Source: TMED8 sp038125725 | GTDB taxonomy: Bacteria; Pseudomonadota; Alphaproteobacteria; Rhodospirillales; Casp-alpha2 | Direction: 5' to 3' | DNA length: 36,516 nt | Assembly: GCA_038125725.1 (NCBI GenBank) | Contig: JAYPEK010000036.1 | Location: forward strand, 1-36,516 | In this document: positions 1 through 7,518 of the stretch, piece by piece | Layout of the letters: each line of letters opens with the position of its first letter | Position numbering within the stretch: position 1 is the first letter of the stretch | Position numbers and translations under genes: made by a program | Notes under the pieces: model-generated | Database searches by the model: none | Seen by the model: the letters and a program-made list of their open reading frames with translations, nothing else | Told to the model about the DNA's origin: nothing

Positions 1-667
1 TGCAGACCGTCATGCGGCCTTCCATGGAAAGGTCGCGGATCGCCTGTCCGGCGTATTCGATGACGTAGCCGGTACCGCCCGCCGTGCCGATCTTGCCGAT
101 CAGCGCCAGGATCAGGTCCTTGGCGGTGCAGCCGGCTGGCAGCGCGCCGTCGACGGAAATGCGCATGTTCTTCAAGGGCGCCTGCAGAAGCGTCTGCGTC
201 GCCAAAACGTGCTCCACCTCGGACGTGCCGATGCCGAAGGCGAGGGCGCCGAAGGCGCCGTGCGTCGCCGTGTGGCTATCGCCGCAGACGATGGTGGTGC
301 CGGGGAGCGTGAAGCCCTGTTCGGGGCCGATGATGTGCACCACGCCCTGGCGGATGTCATCGATGTCGAACAGCGGCACGCCGAATTCCTTGCAGTTGGC
401 CTGCAGGGTTTCGACCTGGATGCGGCTTTCCTCGTTCTCGATCGGGCCGAGGCGGTCCTTGGTCGAGACGTTGTGGTCGGGAACGGCGAGGGTGGCGTCG
501 GGGCGGCGCACCGGCCGGCCGGCGTTCCGCAGCCCTTCGAACGCCTGCGGGCTGGTGACTTCGTGCACCAGGTGGCGGTCGATGTACAAGAGACAGGTCC
601 CGTCCTCCTGGACGTTGACCAGGTGATGGTCCCAAATTTTATCGAACAGCGTGCGCGGCTGTGACAT
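1..667 (-). CDS. leuC: 3-isopropylmalate dehydratase large subunit (partial, C-terminus beyond window)
   Basis: LeuC isomerises 2-isopropylmalate to 3-isopropylmalate in leucine biosynthesis, as a heterodimer with LeuD. The visible 222 codons begin MSQPRTLFDKIWDHHLV and include DHNVST, GDSHTATHGAFGALAFGIG and TSEVEHVLATQTL, all hallmark N-terminal motifs of the aconitase/LeuC family. The [4Fe-4S] cysteines lie further on, outside the window. The ATG at 667-665 is supported by GGGAGG about nine bases upstream. It is the last visible gene of the ffh-rpsP-rimM-trmD-rplS run, 67 bp after rplS, an arrangement common in alphaproteobacteria. A GC-rich hairpin (694-716) sits in this gap. Identity is secure; only the N-terminal half can be judged. 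Confidence 0.95.
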   Translation of the reverse strand, partial: MSQPRTLFDKIWDHHLVNVQEDGTCLLYIDRHLVHEVTSPQAFEGLRNAGRPVRRPDATLAVPDHNVSTKDRLGPIENEESRIQVETLQANCKEFGVPLFDIDDIRQGVVHIIGPEQGFTLPGTTIVCGDSHTATHGAFGALAFGIGTSEVEHVLATQTLLQAPLKNMRISVDGALPAGCTAKDLILALIGKIGTAGGTGYVIEYAGQAIRDLSMEGRMTVC

Positions 668-693
668 GCCTCGTTTCCTCCCAGAACGAAATC

Positions 694-716
694 GCCCCGG
701 ACCGTGGGTCCGGGGC
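694..716 (-). terminator. GC-rich hairpin between rplS and leuC, terminator-like without a U-tract
   Basis: A perfect 9-bp stem (GCCCCGGAC / GTCCGGGGC, 694-702 and 708-716) with a 5-base loop lies just before leuC on the minus strand. In the transcript it is followed by GATTTCG rather than a run of U, so full termination is doubtful. It could weaken read-through into leuC or stabilise the ribosomal-protein part of the mRNA. Structure is seen; function is inferred. Confidence 0.4.
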
Positions 717-734
717 GGGAATGCGAATTACCGA

Positions 735-1226
735 TCAGTCTTCACTGGTCTCGGCGGGCGTAGACTCTTCGGCAGGCTGGGCGGCCTCGGCTTTCGCCTT
801 GGAAGCCTTCTTGCCTTCCTTCTTCATTTCCTCTGCCGCGCGCCGTTCCTCGGCCGCCAGCTTGGCCTTGAAGCCGTCGGTCTGCTCGGCGATACGCGCC
901 GACTTACCGGTGCGGCCGCGCAGGTAATAGAGCTTGGCGCGGCGAACGTCGCCGCGGCGGACGACCTGGATCGAATCGATGCTCGGCGAATAGAGCGGGA
1001 ACACGCGCTCGACCCCCTCGCCGTAGCTCAGCTTGCGCACGGTGAAGGCGGAATTCAGCCCGGCGTTCTTGCGCCCGATGCACACCCCTTCGAAAGCCTG
1101 GACGCGCTCGCGCGAGCCCTCGACGACCTTCACGTTGACGCGGACGGTGTCGCCCGGCTCGAACGCAGGAAGATCGGCGGACAGCTTTTCGATTTCCTGG
1201 TTTTCCAATTCATCAATGACGTTCAT
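735..1226 (-). CDS. rplS: 50S ribosomal protein L19
   Basis: L19 lies at the interface of the large and small ribosomal subunits. The 163-residue product starts MNVIDELENQEIEKLS and contains the family core FEPGDTVRVNVKVVEGSRER, AFEGVCIGRKN, FTVRKLSYGEGVERVFPLYSP and RRGDVRRAKLYYLRGRTGKSARI. The core ends near residue 120. About 40 further residues form a Lys/Ala/Glu-rich charged tail, longer than in E. coli L19 (about 115 residues). An AAGGA stretch roughly nine bases before the ATG supports the start. It follows trmD by 71 bp, as in most proteobacteria. Confidence 0.97.
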   Translation of the reverse strand: MNVIDELENQEIEKLSADLPAFEPGDTVRVNVKVVEGSRERVQAFEGVCIGRKNAGLNSAFTVRKLSYGEGVERVFPLYSPSIDSIQVVRRGDVRRAKLYYLRGRTGKSARIAEQTDGFKAKLAAEERRAAEEMKKEGKKASKAKAEAAQPAEESTPAETSED

Positions 1227-1297
1227 GGTTCTTTTCCTTCATTTGCCGCGGCCAGCGGGTCGGGCGGGCCGCAAAGTGTCAAAAATCACCCGATTCT

Positions 1298-1996
1298 TCA
1301 ACTGTTTTTGCGCCGGTAGCGCCGCCAAAGGTCGGGGCGGCGCCGCTCGGTGACGGCTTCGGCCTGGGAGAGACGCCAGGCCCTGATCTTCTCGTGATGC
1401 CCGGAAAGCAGGATTTCCGGGACATCCAGCCCGTCCCAGGACTGCGGACGGGTGTATTGCGGGTATTCCAACAGCCCCGTCTCGAAACTTTCTTCCTCCA
1501 GGCTTTCGCTCTTGCCGATGGCGCCCGGCAACAGCCGCACACAGGCGTCCAGGAGAGCGATCGCCGCCGGTTCGCCGCCGGAAAGCACGAAATCGCCGAT
1601 GGAGACTTCCTCCAGGCCGCGCCGGTCGATGACGCGCTGGTCGATGCCCTCGAAACGCCCGCAGAGAACGGTGACGCCCGGGCCTTCGGCCAGTTCGCGC
1701 ACCCGCGCCTGGTCCAACGGCCGGCCGCGCGGCGAGGTCATCACCAGCGGCAGGTCCGGCGCCAGAACCAGCGCCGCCTCGATGGCCGCGTCGATCACAT
1801 CGGGGCGCATCACCATGCCAGGGCCGCCGCCAAACGGCGTGTCGTCGACGGTGCGGTGCTTGTCGATGCCGAAATCCCGGATATTGACGGTGTCCAGTGA
1901 CCATAGCCCATCGCGCAGCGCCTGGCCCACAAGGCTGATGCCGAGCGGGCCCGGAAACATTTCCGGAAACAGGGTGATGACAGTGGATCGCCACAT
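1298..1996 (-). CDS. trmD: tRNA (guanine-N1-)-methyltransferase TrmD
   Basis: TrmD methylates N1 of G37 next to the anticodon of tRNAs reading CNN codons and so prevents +1 frameshifting. The 232-residue protein starts MWRSTVITLFPEMFPGPLG and carries the SPOUT trefoil-knot motifs: GGGPGMVMRPDV (about residues 57-68), LCGRFEGIDQRVI and EVSIGDFVLSGGEPAAI. Length is about that of the E. coli enzyme (255), slightly short at the C-terminus. A second reading frame over the same stretch gives a long Arg-rich translation without motifs and is not the gene. It lies three bases after rimM and before rplS, so the three are almost certainly cotranscribed. Confidence 0.97.
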   Translation of the reverse strand: MWRSTVITLFPEMFPGPLGISLVGQALRDGLWSLDTVNIRDFGIDKHRTVDDTPFGGGPGMVMRPDVIDAAIEAALVLAPDLPLVMTSPRGRPLDQARVRELAEGPGVTVLCGRFEGIDQRVIDRRGLEEVSIGDFVLSGGEPAAIALLDACVRLLPGAIGKSESLEEESFETGLLEYPQYTRPQSWDGLDVPEILLSGHHEKIRAWRLSQAEAVTERRRPDLWRRYRRKNS

Positions 1997-1999
1997 GGT

Positions 2000-2578
2000 T
2001 CAGTCGTCTTCTCGTCTCTGCTTTCGTTTCGTTTTCGGCTTCGCTTCGTCTTCCGGCGGTTCCAGGAGGCCTTCGGGCGGATCGACCAGCAATCGGCCGG
2101 CTTCCAGATCGACCTCCGTCACCACGTCCCGCGTGAACGGCACCACAAGCCCCCTGTAGGGTCCGCCGCCGACGTCCAGAAGATCACCGGCGCCGGCTTC
2201 GAACACCGTCCGCACCTCGCCCAGGTATTCGCCTTCCGTGGTCTCGACCCTGAGGCCGATCAGGTCCACGTAGTAGAAGGCGTCTTCCTCGGCGTCGGGC
2301 AGGCGCTCGCGGGGAACGAAAAGTTCGGTTCCTCGGAGCGTCTCCGCCTGCGTGCGGTCGGCGATGCCATCCACACGGACGATGACCTGGCCCTTGGCCT
2401 CGCCCACCACCTTCAACTTCAGCCAGCGCGCTCCTTTCTTGTCCCAAAGCGGGCCGTAGGATGCGATGGCGTCCGGCTCGGCGGTGAAGCTCTTGACCCG
2501 GACCTCCCCCCTGACGCCGCGCGGCGCGCCGATGGCGCCGAGTAGCACGAGTTGGTCCGGATCCTGCGGCACGTTCAC
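2000..2578 (-). CDS. rimM: 16S rRNA processing protein RimM
   Basis: RimM is a 30S assembly factor that binds S19 and helps mature the 3' domain of 16S rRNA. The 192-residue product has the N-terminal RimM domain (LVLLGAIGAPRGVRGEVRVK, then FTAEPDAIASYGPLWD) and a C-terminal PRC-barrel part (EDAFYYVDLIGLRVET, LGEVRTVFEAGAGDLLDV, VPFTRDVVTEVD, LLVDPPEGLLE). The family usually ends around LVDPPEGL. Here a short, highly charged Lys/Arg/Asp tail follows. It lies 14 bp after rpsP and 3 bp before trmD, the conserved S16-RimM-TrmD-L19 order. Confidence 0.96.
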   Translation of the reverse strand: MNVPQDPDQLVLLGAIGAPRGVRGEVRVKSFTAEPDAIASYGPLWDKKGARWLKLKVVGEAKGQVIVRVDGIADRTQAETLRGTELFVPRERLPDAEEDAFYYVDLIGLRVETTEGEYLGEVRTVFEAGAGDLLDVGGGPYRGLVVPFTRDVVTEVDLEAGRLLVDPPEGLLEPPEDEAKPKTKRKQRREDD

Positions 2579-2592
2579 GTAAGCCCTCCGGT

Positions 2593-3165
2593 TCAGCCTT
2601 CCGCCTTGGTCTCTTCCTCGGCCGGCGCTTCTTCAGCCGGGGCCTCTTCGGCGGCAGCTTCCTCAGCCGGCGCTTCCTCGGCCGCAGCTTCCTCAGCCGG
2701 GGCTTCTTCAGGCGCGGCGGCTTCTTCGGCGGCAGCCTCTTCAGCCGGCGCTTCCTCGGCGGCCGGTTCCTCGGCAGGCGCTTCGGCCTCGGCAGCGGTA
2801 GCGGCCGCAGCGGCCTCCTCGGCGGCCTTGGCCTTCTCTTCCTGTTCCTTCAGGCGCTCGAGCGTTTTGGCGCGCGGCTTGTCCTTCTTGGTCTGCTCCG
2901 GAATGGAGGGCTTCTCGACCAGGCCGAGCGTGCTCATGAAGCGCGCCACGCGATCGGACGGCTGGGCGCCGACGCTGAGCCAATGCTTGGCGCGGTCCTC
3001 GTCGATGGCGAAGCGGTTCGGATCGTCCTTCTCGAGCATCGGGTCGTAGGAGCCGATGCGTTCGATGAAACGGCCGTCACGGGGGCTGCGGGAATCCGCC
3101 ACAACGACGCGGTAGAACGGCCGCTTCTTGGCGCCGCCGCGGGAAAGTCTGATCTTCAAAGACAT
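2593..3165 (-). CDS. rpsP: 30S ribosomal protein S16 with long Ala/Glu-repeat tail
   Basis: S16 is an early-binding small-subunit assembly protein. The first ~80 residues are a normal S16 core: MSLKIRLSRGGAKKRPFYRV, VVADSRSPRDGRFIERIGSYDP, then FAIDEDRAKHWLSVGAQPSD. After a basic linker (about residues 81-115) the protein carries ~65 residues built from Ala, Glu and Pro (units such as APAEEAAAEE), ending EETKAEG. Total length is 190 residues, more than twice E. coli S16 (82). Alphaproteobacterial S16 proteins often have acidic or Ala-rich tails, but this one is long and strongly periodic. It follows ffh by 64 bp and precedes rimM by 14 bp. Confidence 0.95.
   Translation of the reverse strand: MSLKIRLSRGGAKKRPFYRVVVADSRSPRDGRFIERIGSYDPMLEKDDPNRFAIDEDRAKHWLSVGAQPSDRVARFMSTLGLVEKPSIPEQTKKDKPRAKTLERLKEQEEKAKAAEEAAAAATAAEAEAPAEEPAAEEAPAEEAAAEEAAAPEEAPAEEAAAEEAPAEEAAAEEAPAEEAPAEEETKAEG
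2610..2790 (-). repeat. degenerate in-frame tandem repeat encoding the S16 Ala/Glu tail
   Basis: The 3' end of rpsP is made of loosely repeated units, about 15-33 bases long, that encode Ala-Pro-Ala-Glu-Glu and Ala-Ala-Ala-Glu-Glu blocks. On the plus strand the same words (CTTCCTCAGCCGG, CTTCGGCGGCAG) recur at irregular spacing. Such repeats expand and contract by slippage, so tail length may vary between strains. Confidence 0.75.
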
Positions 3166-3229
3166 ATCTTATGTCGTCCTTTCGTCGTTTTCGGTTGAAC
3201 TTGGTATCGTTTGTTTTCGGTTGTGCCGC

Positions 3230-4621
3230 TCAGCGCGTGCCGGGCGGCAGGCCGGGAACCTTGCCGGGCATCATTCCGGGCATCATGCCGCCCAGAAGCC
3301 CGCGCTTCCCTTTCTTGCCGACCTTTTTCATCATCGTGCTGACCTGCTTGAACTGTTTCAAAAGCCGGTTCACTTCCTGCACCGAGGTGCCGGAGCCCTC
3401 GGCGATGCGGCGCCGGCGGGACCCGTTGAGGATTTTCGGATTGTTCCGCTCCGCCTTGGTCATGGAGCGAATGATCGCTTCCTGATGCGAGATCAGGCTG
3501 TCGTCCATGTTGTGCGCGGCCATCTGCTGCTTGACGTTCTGAGCGCCGGGCAGCATGCCCATGAGACCCTCGAGCGAGCCCATTTTCTTGATCTGGCCCA
3601 GCTGCTCGGCCATGTCTTCGAGCGTGAACTGGCCCTTGAGCATCTTCTTGGCCATTTCCTCGGCCTTTTGCTCGTCGACCACCTGCTGGGCTTTCTCCAC
3701 CAGGCCGACCACGTCGCCCATGCCGAGGATCGAGCCGGCGATGCGTTCGGCGTTGAAGTCGTCCAGCGCCTCCATCTTTTCGCCGGTGCCCATCAGCTTG
3801 ATCGGCTTGCCGGTGACGGCGCGCATGGAAAGCGCCGCGCCGCCGCGCGCATCGCCGTCGACGCGGGTCAGCGCGATGCCGGTGATGCCCACCTTTTCGT
3901 TGAATTCGCGCGCCACGTTGACGGCGTCCTGGCCGGTCATGGCGTCGGTGACCAAAAGCGTTTCGGCCGGGGACGAGACGTCGCGCACGTCGGCCACTTC
4001 CTTCATCAACGCTTCGTCGATATGCAGGCGGCCCGCGGTATCGAGCAGCACCACGTCGAAGCCTTCCAGCCGCGCCGTCTGCATGGCGCGCTTGGTGATG
4101 GCGACCGGCTGTTCGCCGAAGACGACGTTCAGGGTGCGCACCGCGACCTGTTCGCCCAGCGTCGCCAACTGCTGCTGCGCGGCCGGGCGATAGACGTCCA
4201 GCGACGCCATCAAAACCTTCTTGCGGCCGCGTTCGGTCAGGCGCTTGGCGAGTTTCGCCGTGGTCGTGGTCTTGCCCGAGCCCTGCAGGCCGACCATCAG
4301 CACCGCCACCGGCGGCGAGCCGGCGAGGTTGATGGCGCTCTCGGTCGGATCGTCGCCGCCGCCCAGCGTCGCGGCCAACTGGTCGTGGACGATCTTGACC
4401 ACCATCTGGCCCGGCGTGACGCTTTTCAGCACCTCCTGGCCGACGGCCTTTTCGCGCACCTGGGCGACGAAATCCTTGACCACCTCGAGCGCCACGTCCG
4501 CTTCCAGGAGCGCGACACGGACCTCGCGCAGCGCTTCGTCGACATCTGACTCGCGCAGCGCGCCGCGCTTGGTCAGCTTGTCGAAGATACCGCCGAGGCG
4601 ATCTGAAAGGCTGTCGAACAT
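3230..4621 (-). CDS. ffh: signal recognition particle protein Ffh (SRP54)
   Basis: Ffh is the SRP GTPase that binds signal sequences on nascent membrane proteins and delivers ribosomes to FtsY. The 463-residue protein has an N domain (MFDSLSDRLGGIFDKLTKRG), a G domain with GLQGSGKTTTTAKLA (about residues 108-122), DVYRPAAQQQL, DTAGRLHIDEALMKE and TRVDGDARGG, then the GTGEKMEALDDF closing loop. The M domain contains SGTSVQEVNRLLKQFKQ, the 4.5S RNA-binding motif, and ends in a Gly/Met/Pro-rich tail (LLGGMMPGMMPG). Length matches E. coli Ffh (453). It is the first gene of the rpsP-leuC operon. FtsY, its receptor, is encoded at 7515-8450. Confidence 0.98.
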   Translation of the reverse strand: MFDSLSDRLGGIFDKLTKRGALRESDVDEALREVRVALLEADVALEVVKDFVAQVREKAVGQEVLKSVTPGQMVVKIVHDQLAATLGGGDDPTESAINLAGSPPVAVLMVGLQGSGKTTTTAKLAKRLTERGRKKVLMASLDVYRPAAQQQLATLGEQVAVRTLNVVFGEQPVAITKRAMQTARLEGFDVVLLDTAGRLHIDEALMKEVADVRDVSSPAETLLVTDAMTGQDAVNVAREFNEKVGITGIALTRVDGDARGGAALSMRAVTGKPIKLMGTGEKMEALDDFNAERIAGSILGMGDVVGLVEKAQQVVDEQKAEEMAKKMLKGQFTLEDMAEQLGQIKKMGSLEGLMGMLPGAQNVKQQMAAHNMDDSLISHQEAIIRSMTKAERNNPKILNGSRRRRIAEGSGTSVQEVNRLLKQFKQVSTMMKKVGKKGKRGLLGGMMPGMMPGKVPGLPPGTR

Positions 4622-4673
4622 TTGGCCGTCCGTATCCGCGTTTTCACCAGGTCAAAGGCCACAACCACAAACG

Positions 4674-4702
4674 CGCCAATGCGCGAAACTCGCGGATTGG
4701 CG
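4674..4702. promoter_or_regulatory. 29-bp interrupted palindrome upstream of ffh
   Basis: The arms CGCCAAT and ATTGGCG (4674-4680, 4696-4702) enclose a second pair, CGCG and CGCG, separated by AAACT, with one mismatched base pair between. This could fold as an 11-bp stem with a 5-base loop in the ffh leader, or be a protein-binding site 53 bp before the ffh start. No T-tract follows on either strand, so it is not a typical terminator. Confidence 0.4.
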
Positions 4703-4882
4703 GCGCCCCTCGAGGCGTAGGGTCATGCAGATGCCCTTGAAATCGCGCGGAACATAGGAGTCCGGCCAACGCCTGTCAAGCCTCGCCGACGGATGCGTGC
4801 AAGCCGGAACCTATCTCGTGAATTGGAACCTTGGCGCGGCGGAATCGGCGTGTTAAACCTTTGATTGTGTAAAAACTGAATA

Positions 4883-4923
4883 GCAATGAAAAATTGCAAA
4901 CGGTATTCGAGTTTAAGTTTATA
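4883..4923 (+). promoter_or_regulatory. candidate promoter and operator of the XRE regulator
   Basis: TTGCAA (4894-4899) and TTTATA (4918-4923) are spaced by 18 bases, a plausible sigma-70-type pair. An inverted repeat GCAAT-N5-ATTGC (4883-4897) overlaps the -35 element, as expected for an autorepressor site. The -10 element would put the start of transcription only about 10-15 bases before the ATG at 4943, leaving little room for a ribosome binding site. Motif matches only. Confidence 0.35.
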
Positions 4924-4942
4924 TCAGCACAAGTATTAGTCG

Positions 4943-5338
4943 ATGGTGCGTGAAAAAAGATCTCAGTTCGTCCGCGACCTGGACGTCGCTATCGGCGCGA
5001 GGACGGCAGAGCGCCGTTCCGAGCTTGGGCTCAGCCGGGCGGACATCGCGCGGCGCTCAGGCGTGCCGGTCCGAGTGCTGGGCGATCTGGAGAACGGCAG
5101 GCGCGACCCCGACTCCCGTACCCTGATCGCGCTGGCGGATGCGCTGGACGTCGATATCTCTTATTTCTTCGCCGGCCTGGCGGTCGCCTCGCCGAGCGTC
5201 CATCCCGAACGCCCGCCCCAGGACCGGGTCCGGGAGACCGAGGCCCTGGTCGACGCCTTCCAACAGATTCCCGATGAAGAACACCGCCGGCAACTGGTGT
5301 CGCTGCTCAAGGCCTGCGTCAGATCAGGGCTCTATTAA
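4943..5338 (+). CDS. XRE-family helix-turn-helix regulator (PraR/PhrR-like)
   Basis: This 131-residue protein has a Cro/C1-type HTH at about residues 20-75: ERRSELGLSRADIARRSGVP, then VRVLGDLENGRRDPDSRTLI and ALADALDVDISYFFAGL. The C-terminal part (ETEALVDAFQQIPDEEHRRQ, then LVSLLKACV) resembles short alphaproteobacterial regulators such as PraR/PhrR of rhizobia, in which YFF..L precedes a helical tail. No Shine-Dalgarno sequence precedes the ATG (bases before it are TATTAGTCG), so translation may be leaderless. It stands 82 bp before dapF on the same strand. Target genes are unknown; autoregulation is possible given the inverted repeat in its promoter. Confidence 0.85.
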   Translation: MVREKRSQFVRDLDVAIGARTAERRSELGLSRADIARRSGVPVRVLGDLENGRRDPDSRTLIALADALDVDISYFFAGLAVASPSVHPERPPQDRVRETEALVDAFQQIPDEEHRRQLVSLLKACVRSGLY

Positions 5339-5420
5339 AGAGCATCCGCGCGGGTTCGGACACGTCCCAAGCCGGCAAAGAGGGTGGACTTCCGATCACG
5401 CCCGGCATATGTAGCGCGGT

Positions 5421-6263
5421 ATGACTGGATTGCCGTTCATCAAGATGCATGGCCTGGGCAACGATTTCGTGGTTCTCGACGGCCGCGAGCGTTCGCTGCC
5501 CATTGGCGTGGCCGAAGCCCGCGCCATCGCCGATCGGCGCACGGGGGTCGGCTGCGACCAGTTGCTGATCCTGCGCCCGGCCAAGGACCCGGCCGCCGAC
5601 GTCTACATGGAAATCCGCAATACCGACGGCTCCGAGGCCGAGGCCTGCGGCAACGGCACGCGCTGCGTCGCCGCCCTGATCATGGAGCAGACCGGCAAGA
5701 ATGCCGTCGGCGTCGAGACCGTCGTCGGTGTCCTGGCCGCGCACCGCCGCGATGACGGCCTGGTTTGCGTCGACATGGGCCCGGCCGGCCTGGAGTGGGG
5801 CGATTTGTCGTTGGCGAAGTGCGCCAATACCCTGCATATCGACTTGGAAGACGCGCCGCTGACCGATGCCGTCGGTGTCAGCATGGGCAACCCGCATGCG
5901 GTGTTCTTCGTGCACGACGCGGAAACGGTTGAATTGGAAACCGTCGGGCCGCAGTTGGAAACTCATCCCATGTTCACCGAGCGCGCCAATATCGAGGTGG
6001 TCTCCACCCTGGGCGAGGACAAGCTCCGCATGCGGGTCTGGGAACGCTCCGTCGGCATCACCCGCGCCTGCGGGTCGGGCGCCTGCGCCGTCGCGGTGGC
6101 GGCAAACCGGCGTGGCTTCACCGGTCGTAGCGTCGAAGTGGTGCTCGATGGGGGCTCGCTGTTCCTGGAATGGCTCGATAACGGCCATGTCCTGATGGCC
6201 GGCCCGACGGCGCATTCTTTCGCCGGGCACCTCGACCCGGCGCTGGTCCAACTGGAGGACTGA
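5421..6263 (+). CDS. dapF: diaminopimelate epimerase
   Basis: DapF converts LL- to meso-diaminopimelate, the precursor of lysine and of the peptidoglycan cross-link. The 280-residue protein begins MTGLPFIKMHGLGNDFVVLD. It carries both catalytic cysteines: Cys76 in EAEACGNGTRC and Cys217 in TRACGSGACAVAVAANR, each within the family signature. VGMSMGNPHAV-type substrate-binding sequence is present as VGVSMGNPHAVFFV. Length matches E. coli DapF (274). The upstream sequence has no strong ribosome binding site, but the family motif begins right after this ATG. mtaB starts five bases after the dapF stop, so dapF-mtaB-ftsY read as one operon, a usual alphaproteobacterial order. Confidence 0.97.
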   Translation: MTGLPFIKMHGLGNDFVVLDGRERSLPIGVAEARAIADRRTGVGCDQLLILRPAKDPAADVYMEIRNTDGSEAEACGNGTRCVAALIMEQTGKNAVGVETVVGVLAAHRRDDGLVCVDMGPAGLEWGDLSLAKCANTLHIDLEDAPLTDAVGVSMGNPHAVFFVHDAETVELETVGPQLETHPMFTERANIEVVSTLGEDKLRMRVWERSVGITRACGSGACAVAVAANRRGFTGRSVEVVLDGGSLFLEWLDNGHVLMAGPTAHSFAGHLDPALVQLED

Positions 6264-6267
6264 TCCC

Positions 6268-7518
6268 GTGGACGGCCCGCAGGTCATCACGCTCGGCTGC
6301 CGGTTGAACGCCTTCGAATCCGAGATCATGCGCCAGCACAGCCGTGACGCCGGGCTCGATGATGCGGTCATCATCAACACCTGCGCCGTCACCGGCGAGG
6401 CCGAGCGTCAGGCGCGCCAGGCGATCCGCCGTGCACGCCGCGATCATCCGAACGCCAAGCTGATCGTGACCGGCTGCGCCGCGCAACTCGCACCCGAGCG
6501 CTTCGGCGCCATGCCCGAGGTCGATCGCGTGCTCGGCAATGCCGAGAAGCTCGAACCCGGCAGTTACCAGGGCTGGGCGGATACCGAGGCCGATATCCGC
6601 GTCACCGACATTATGACCGTGCGCGAGACCGCGCCGCACCTGATCCGCGGTTTCGAGGGCCGCGCCCGCGCCTTCGTCCAGGTGCAGCAGGGCTGCGACC
6701 ACCGCTGCACCTTCTGCATCATCCCCTTCGCGCGCGGACCCAACCGCTCCGTCGGCCTGGGCCACCTGATCCGTCAGGTGACGGAACTCGCCGATCAGGG
6801 CTTCAAAGAAGTGGTGCTGACCGGCGTCGATATCTGTTCCTACGGCGCCGACCTGCCCGGCACGCCGAAGCTGGGCGATGCGGTGGCGCGACTGTTGGAT
6901 GCCGTGCCCGCGTTGGCGCGGCTCAGGCTCAGTTCCCTCGATCCCGCCGCCATGGACGAAAAGCTCTATGAACTGATGGCGCATGAGCCGCGCCTGATGC
7001 CGCACCTGCATCTCAGCCTGCAGGCCATGGACGATATGGTGCTGAAACGCATGAAGCGCCGCCACGACCGGGCCGGCGCGGCGCGGGTGATCGAGCGCAT
7101 CCGAAGTGCGCGCCCGGATGCCGCCATCGGCGCCGACCTGATCGCCGGCTTTCCGACAGAGACCGACGCCATGTTTGAAAACACCTTGGCGGCGGTGCGC
7201 GATCTTGAAATCTCGCACCTGCACGTCTTTCCCTATTCGGCGCGCGAGGGCACGCCGGCGGCGAAGATGCCAGTGGTTCCCGGCGACGTGGCCAAGGCCC
7301 GCGCCCAGCGCCTGCGCGATGCCGGCAATGACGTGCTGGACCGGTTCAAGGCGGCGCGGCTAGGGCAGGACGCGCGCGTTCTGGTGGAGAAGCCGGGCTT
7401 CGGCCATGACGAGCACTATGTGCCGGTGACGCTCGACGGAGGTGTCCAAACGGGTGAAATCGCCACCGTTTCGCTGGATGCGGTGACCGATGACGGCTAC
7501 CGGGGGACAGCGGCGTGA
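6268..7518 (+). CDS. mtaB: tRNA t6A37 methylthiotransferase MtaB
   Basis: MtaB is a radical-SAM enzyme that turns t6A into ms2t6A at position 37 of ANN-decoding tRNAs. The 416-residue product shows the N-terminal UPF0004 domain with its three cluster cysteines (LGCRLNAFESE, INTCAVTGEAE, VTGCAAQLAPE), then the radical-SAM CxxxCxxC in GCDHRCTFCIIPFARG (about residues 147-162), and a C-terminal TRAM-like segment. LGCRLNAFE and the ARG after the second cluster favour MtaB over MiaB or RimO. Translation probably starts at GTG 6268, with GGAGG at 6255-6259. The stop overlaps the ftsY start (GTGA). Confidence 0.93.
   Translation: MDGPQVITLGCRLNAFESEIMRQHSRDAGLDDAVIINTCAVTGEAERQARQAIRRARRDHPNAKLIVTGCAAQLAPERFGAMPEVDRVLGNAEKLEPGSYQGWADTEADIRVTDIMTVRETAPHLIRGFEGRARAFVQVQQGCDHRCTFCIIPFARGPNRSVGLGHLIRQVTELADQGFKEVVLTGVDICSYGADLPGTPKLGDAVARLLDAVPALARLRLSSLDPAAMDEKLYELMAHEPRLMPHLHLSLQAMDDMVLKRMKRRHDRAGAARVIERIRSARPDAAIGADLIAGFPTETDAMFENTLAAVRDLEISHLHVFPYSAREGTPAAKMPVVPGDVAKARAQRLRDAGNDVLDRFKAARLGQDARVLVEKPGFGHDEHYVPVTLDGGVQTGEIATVSLDAVTDDGYRGTAA

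Larger units (their letters stand above)
4622..4942. other. divergent intergenic region between ffh and the XRE regulator (321 bp)
   Basis: No gene is visible here. The half next to ffh is GC-rich and carries a strong palindrome at 4674-4702. The half next to the regulator (about 4850-4940) is clearly AT-rich, with an inverted repeat and a promoter-like pair. No tRNA, 4.5S RNA or other known RNA gene was recognised by eye. Confidence 0.7.

Noticed and set aside
2610..2790. CRISPR-like repeated pattern
   Set aside because: Repeats are irregular, in frame, and encode the Ala/Glu tail of S16.
3128..4549. Long plus-strand reading frame (473 codons) opposite ffh
   Set aside because: His/Arg/Ala-rich translation with no motifs, fully antisense to the intact ffh gene; a normal shadow in GC-rich DNA.
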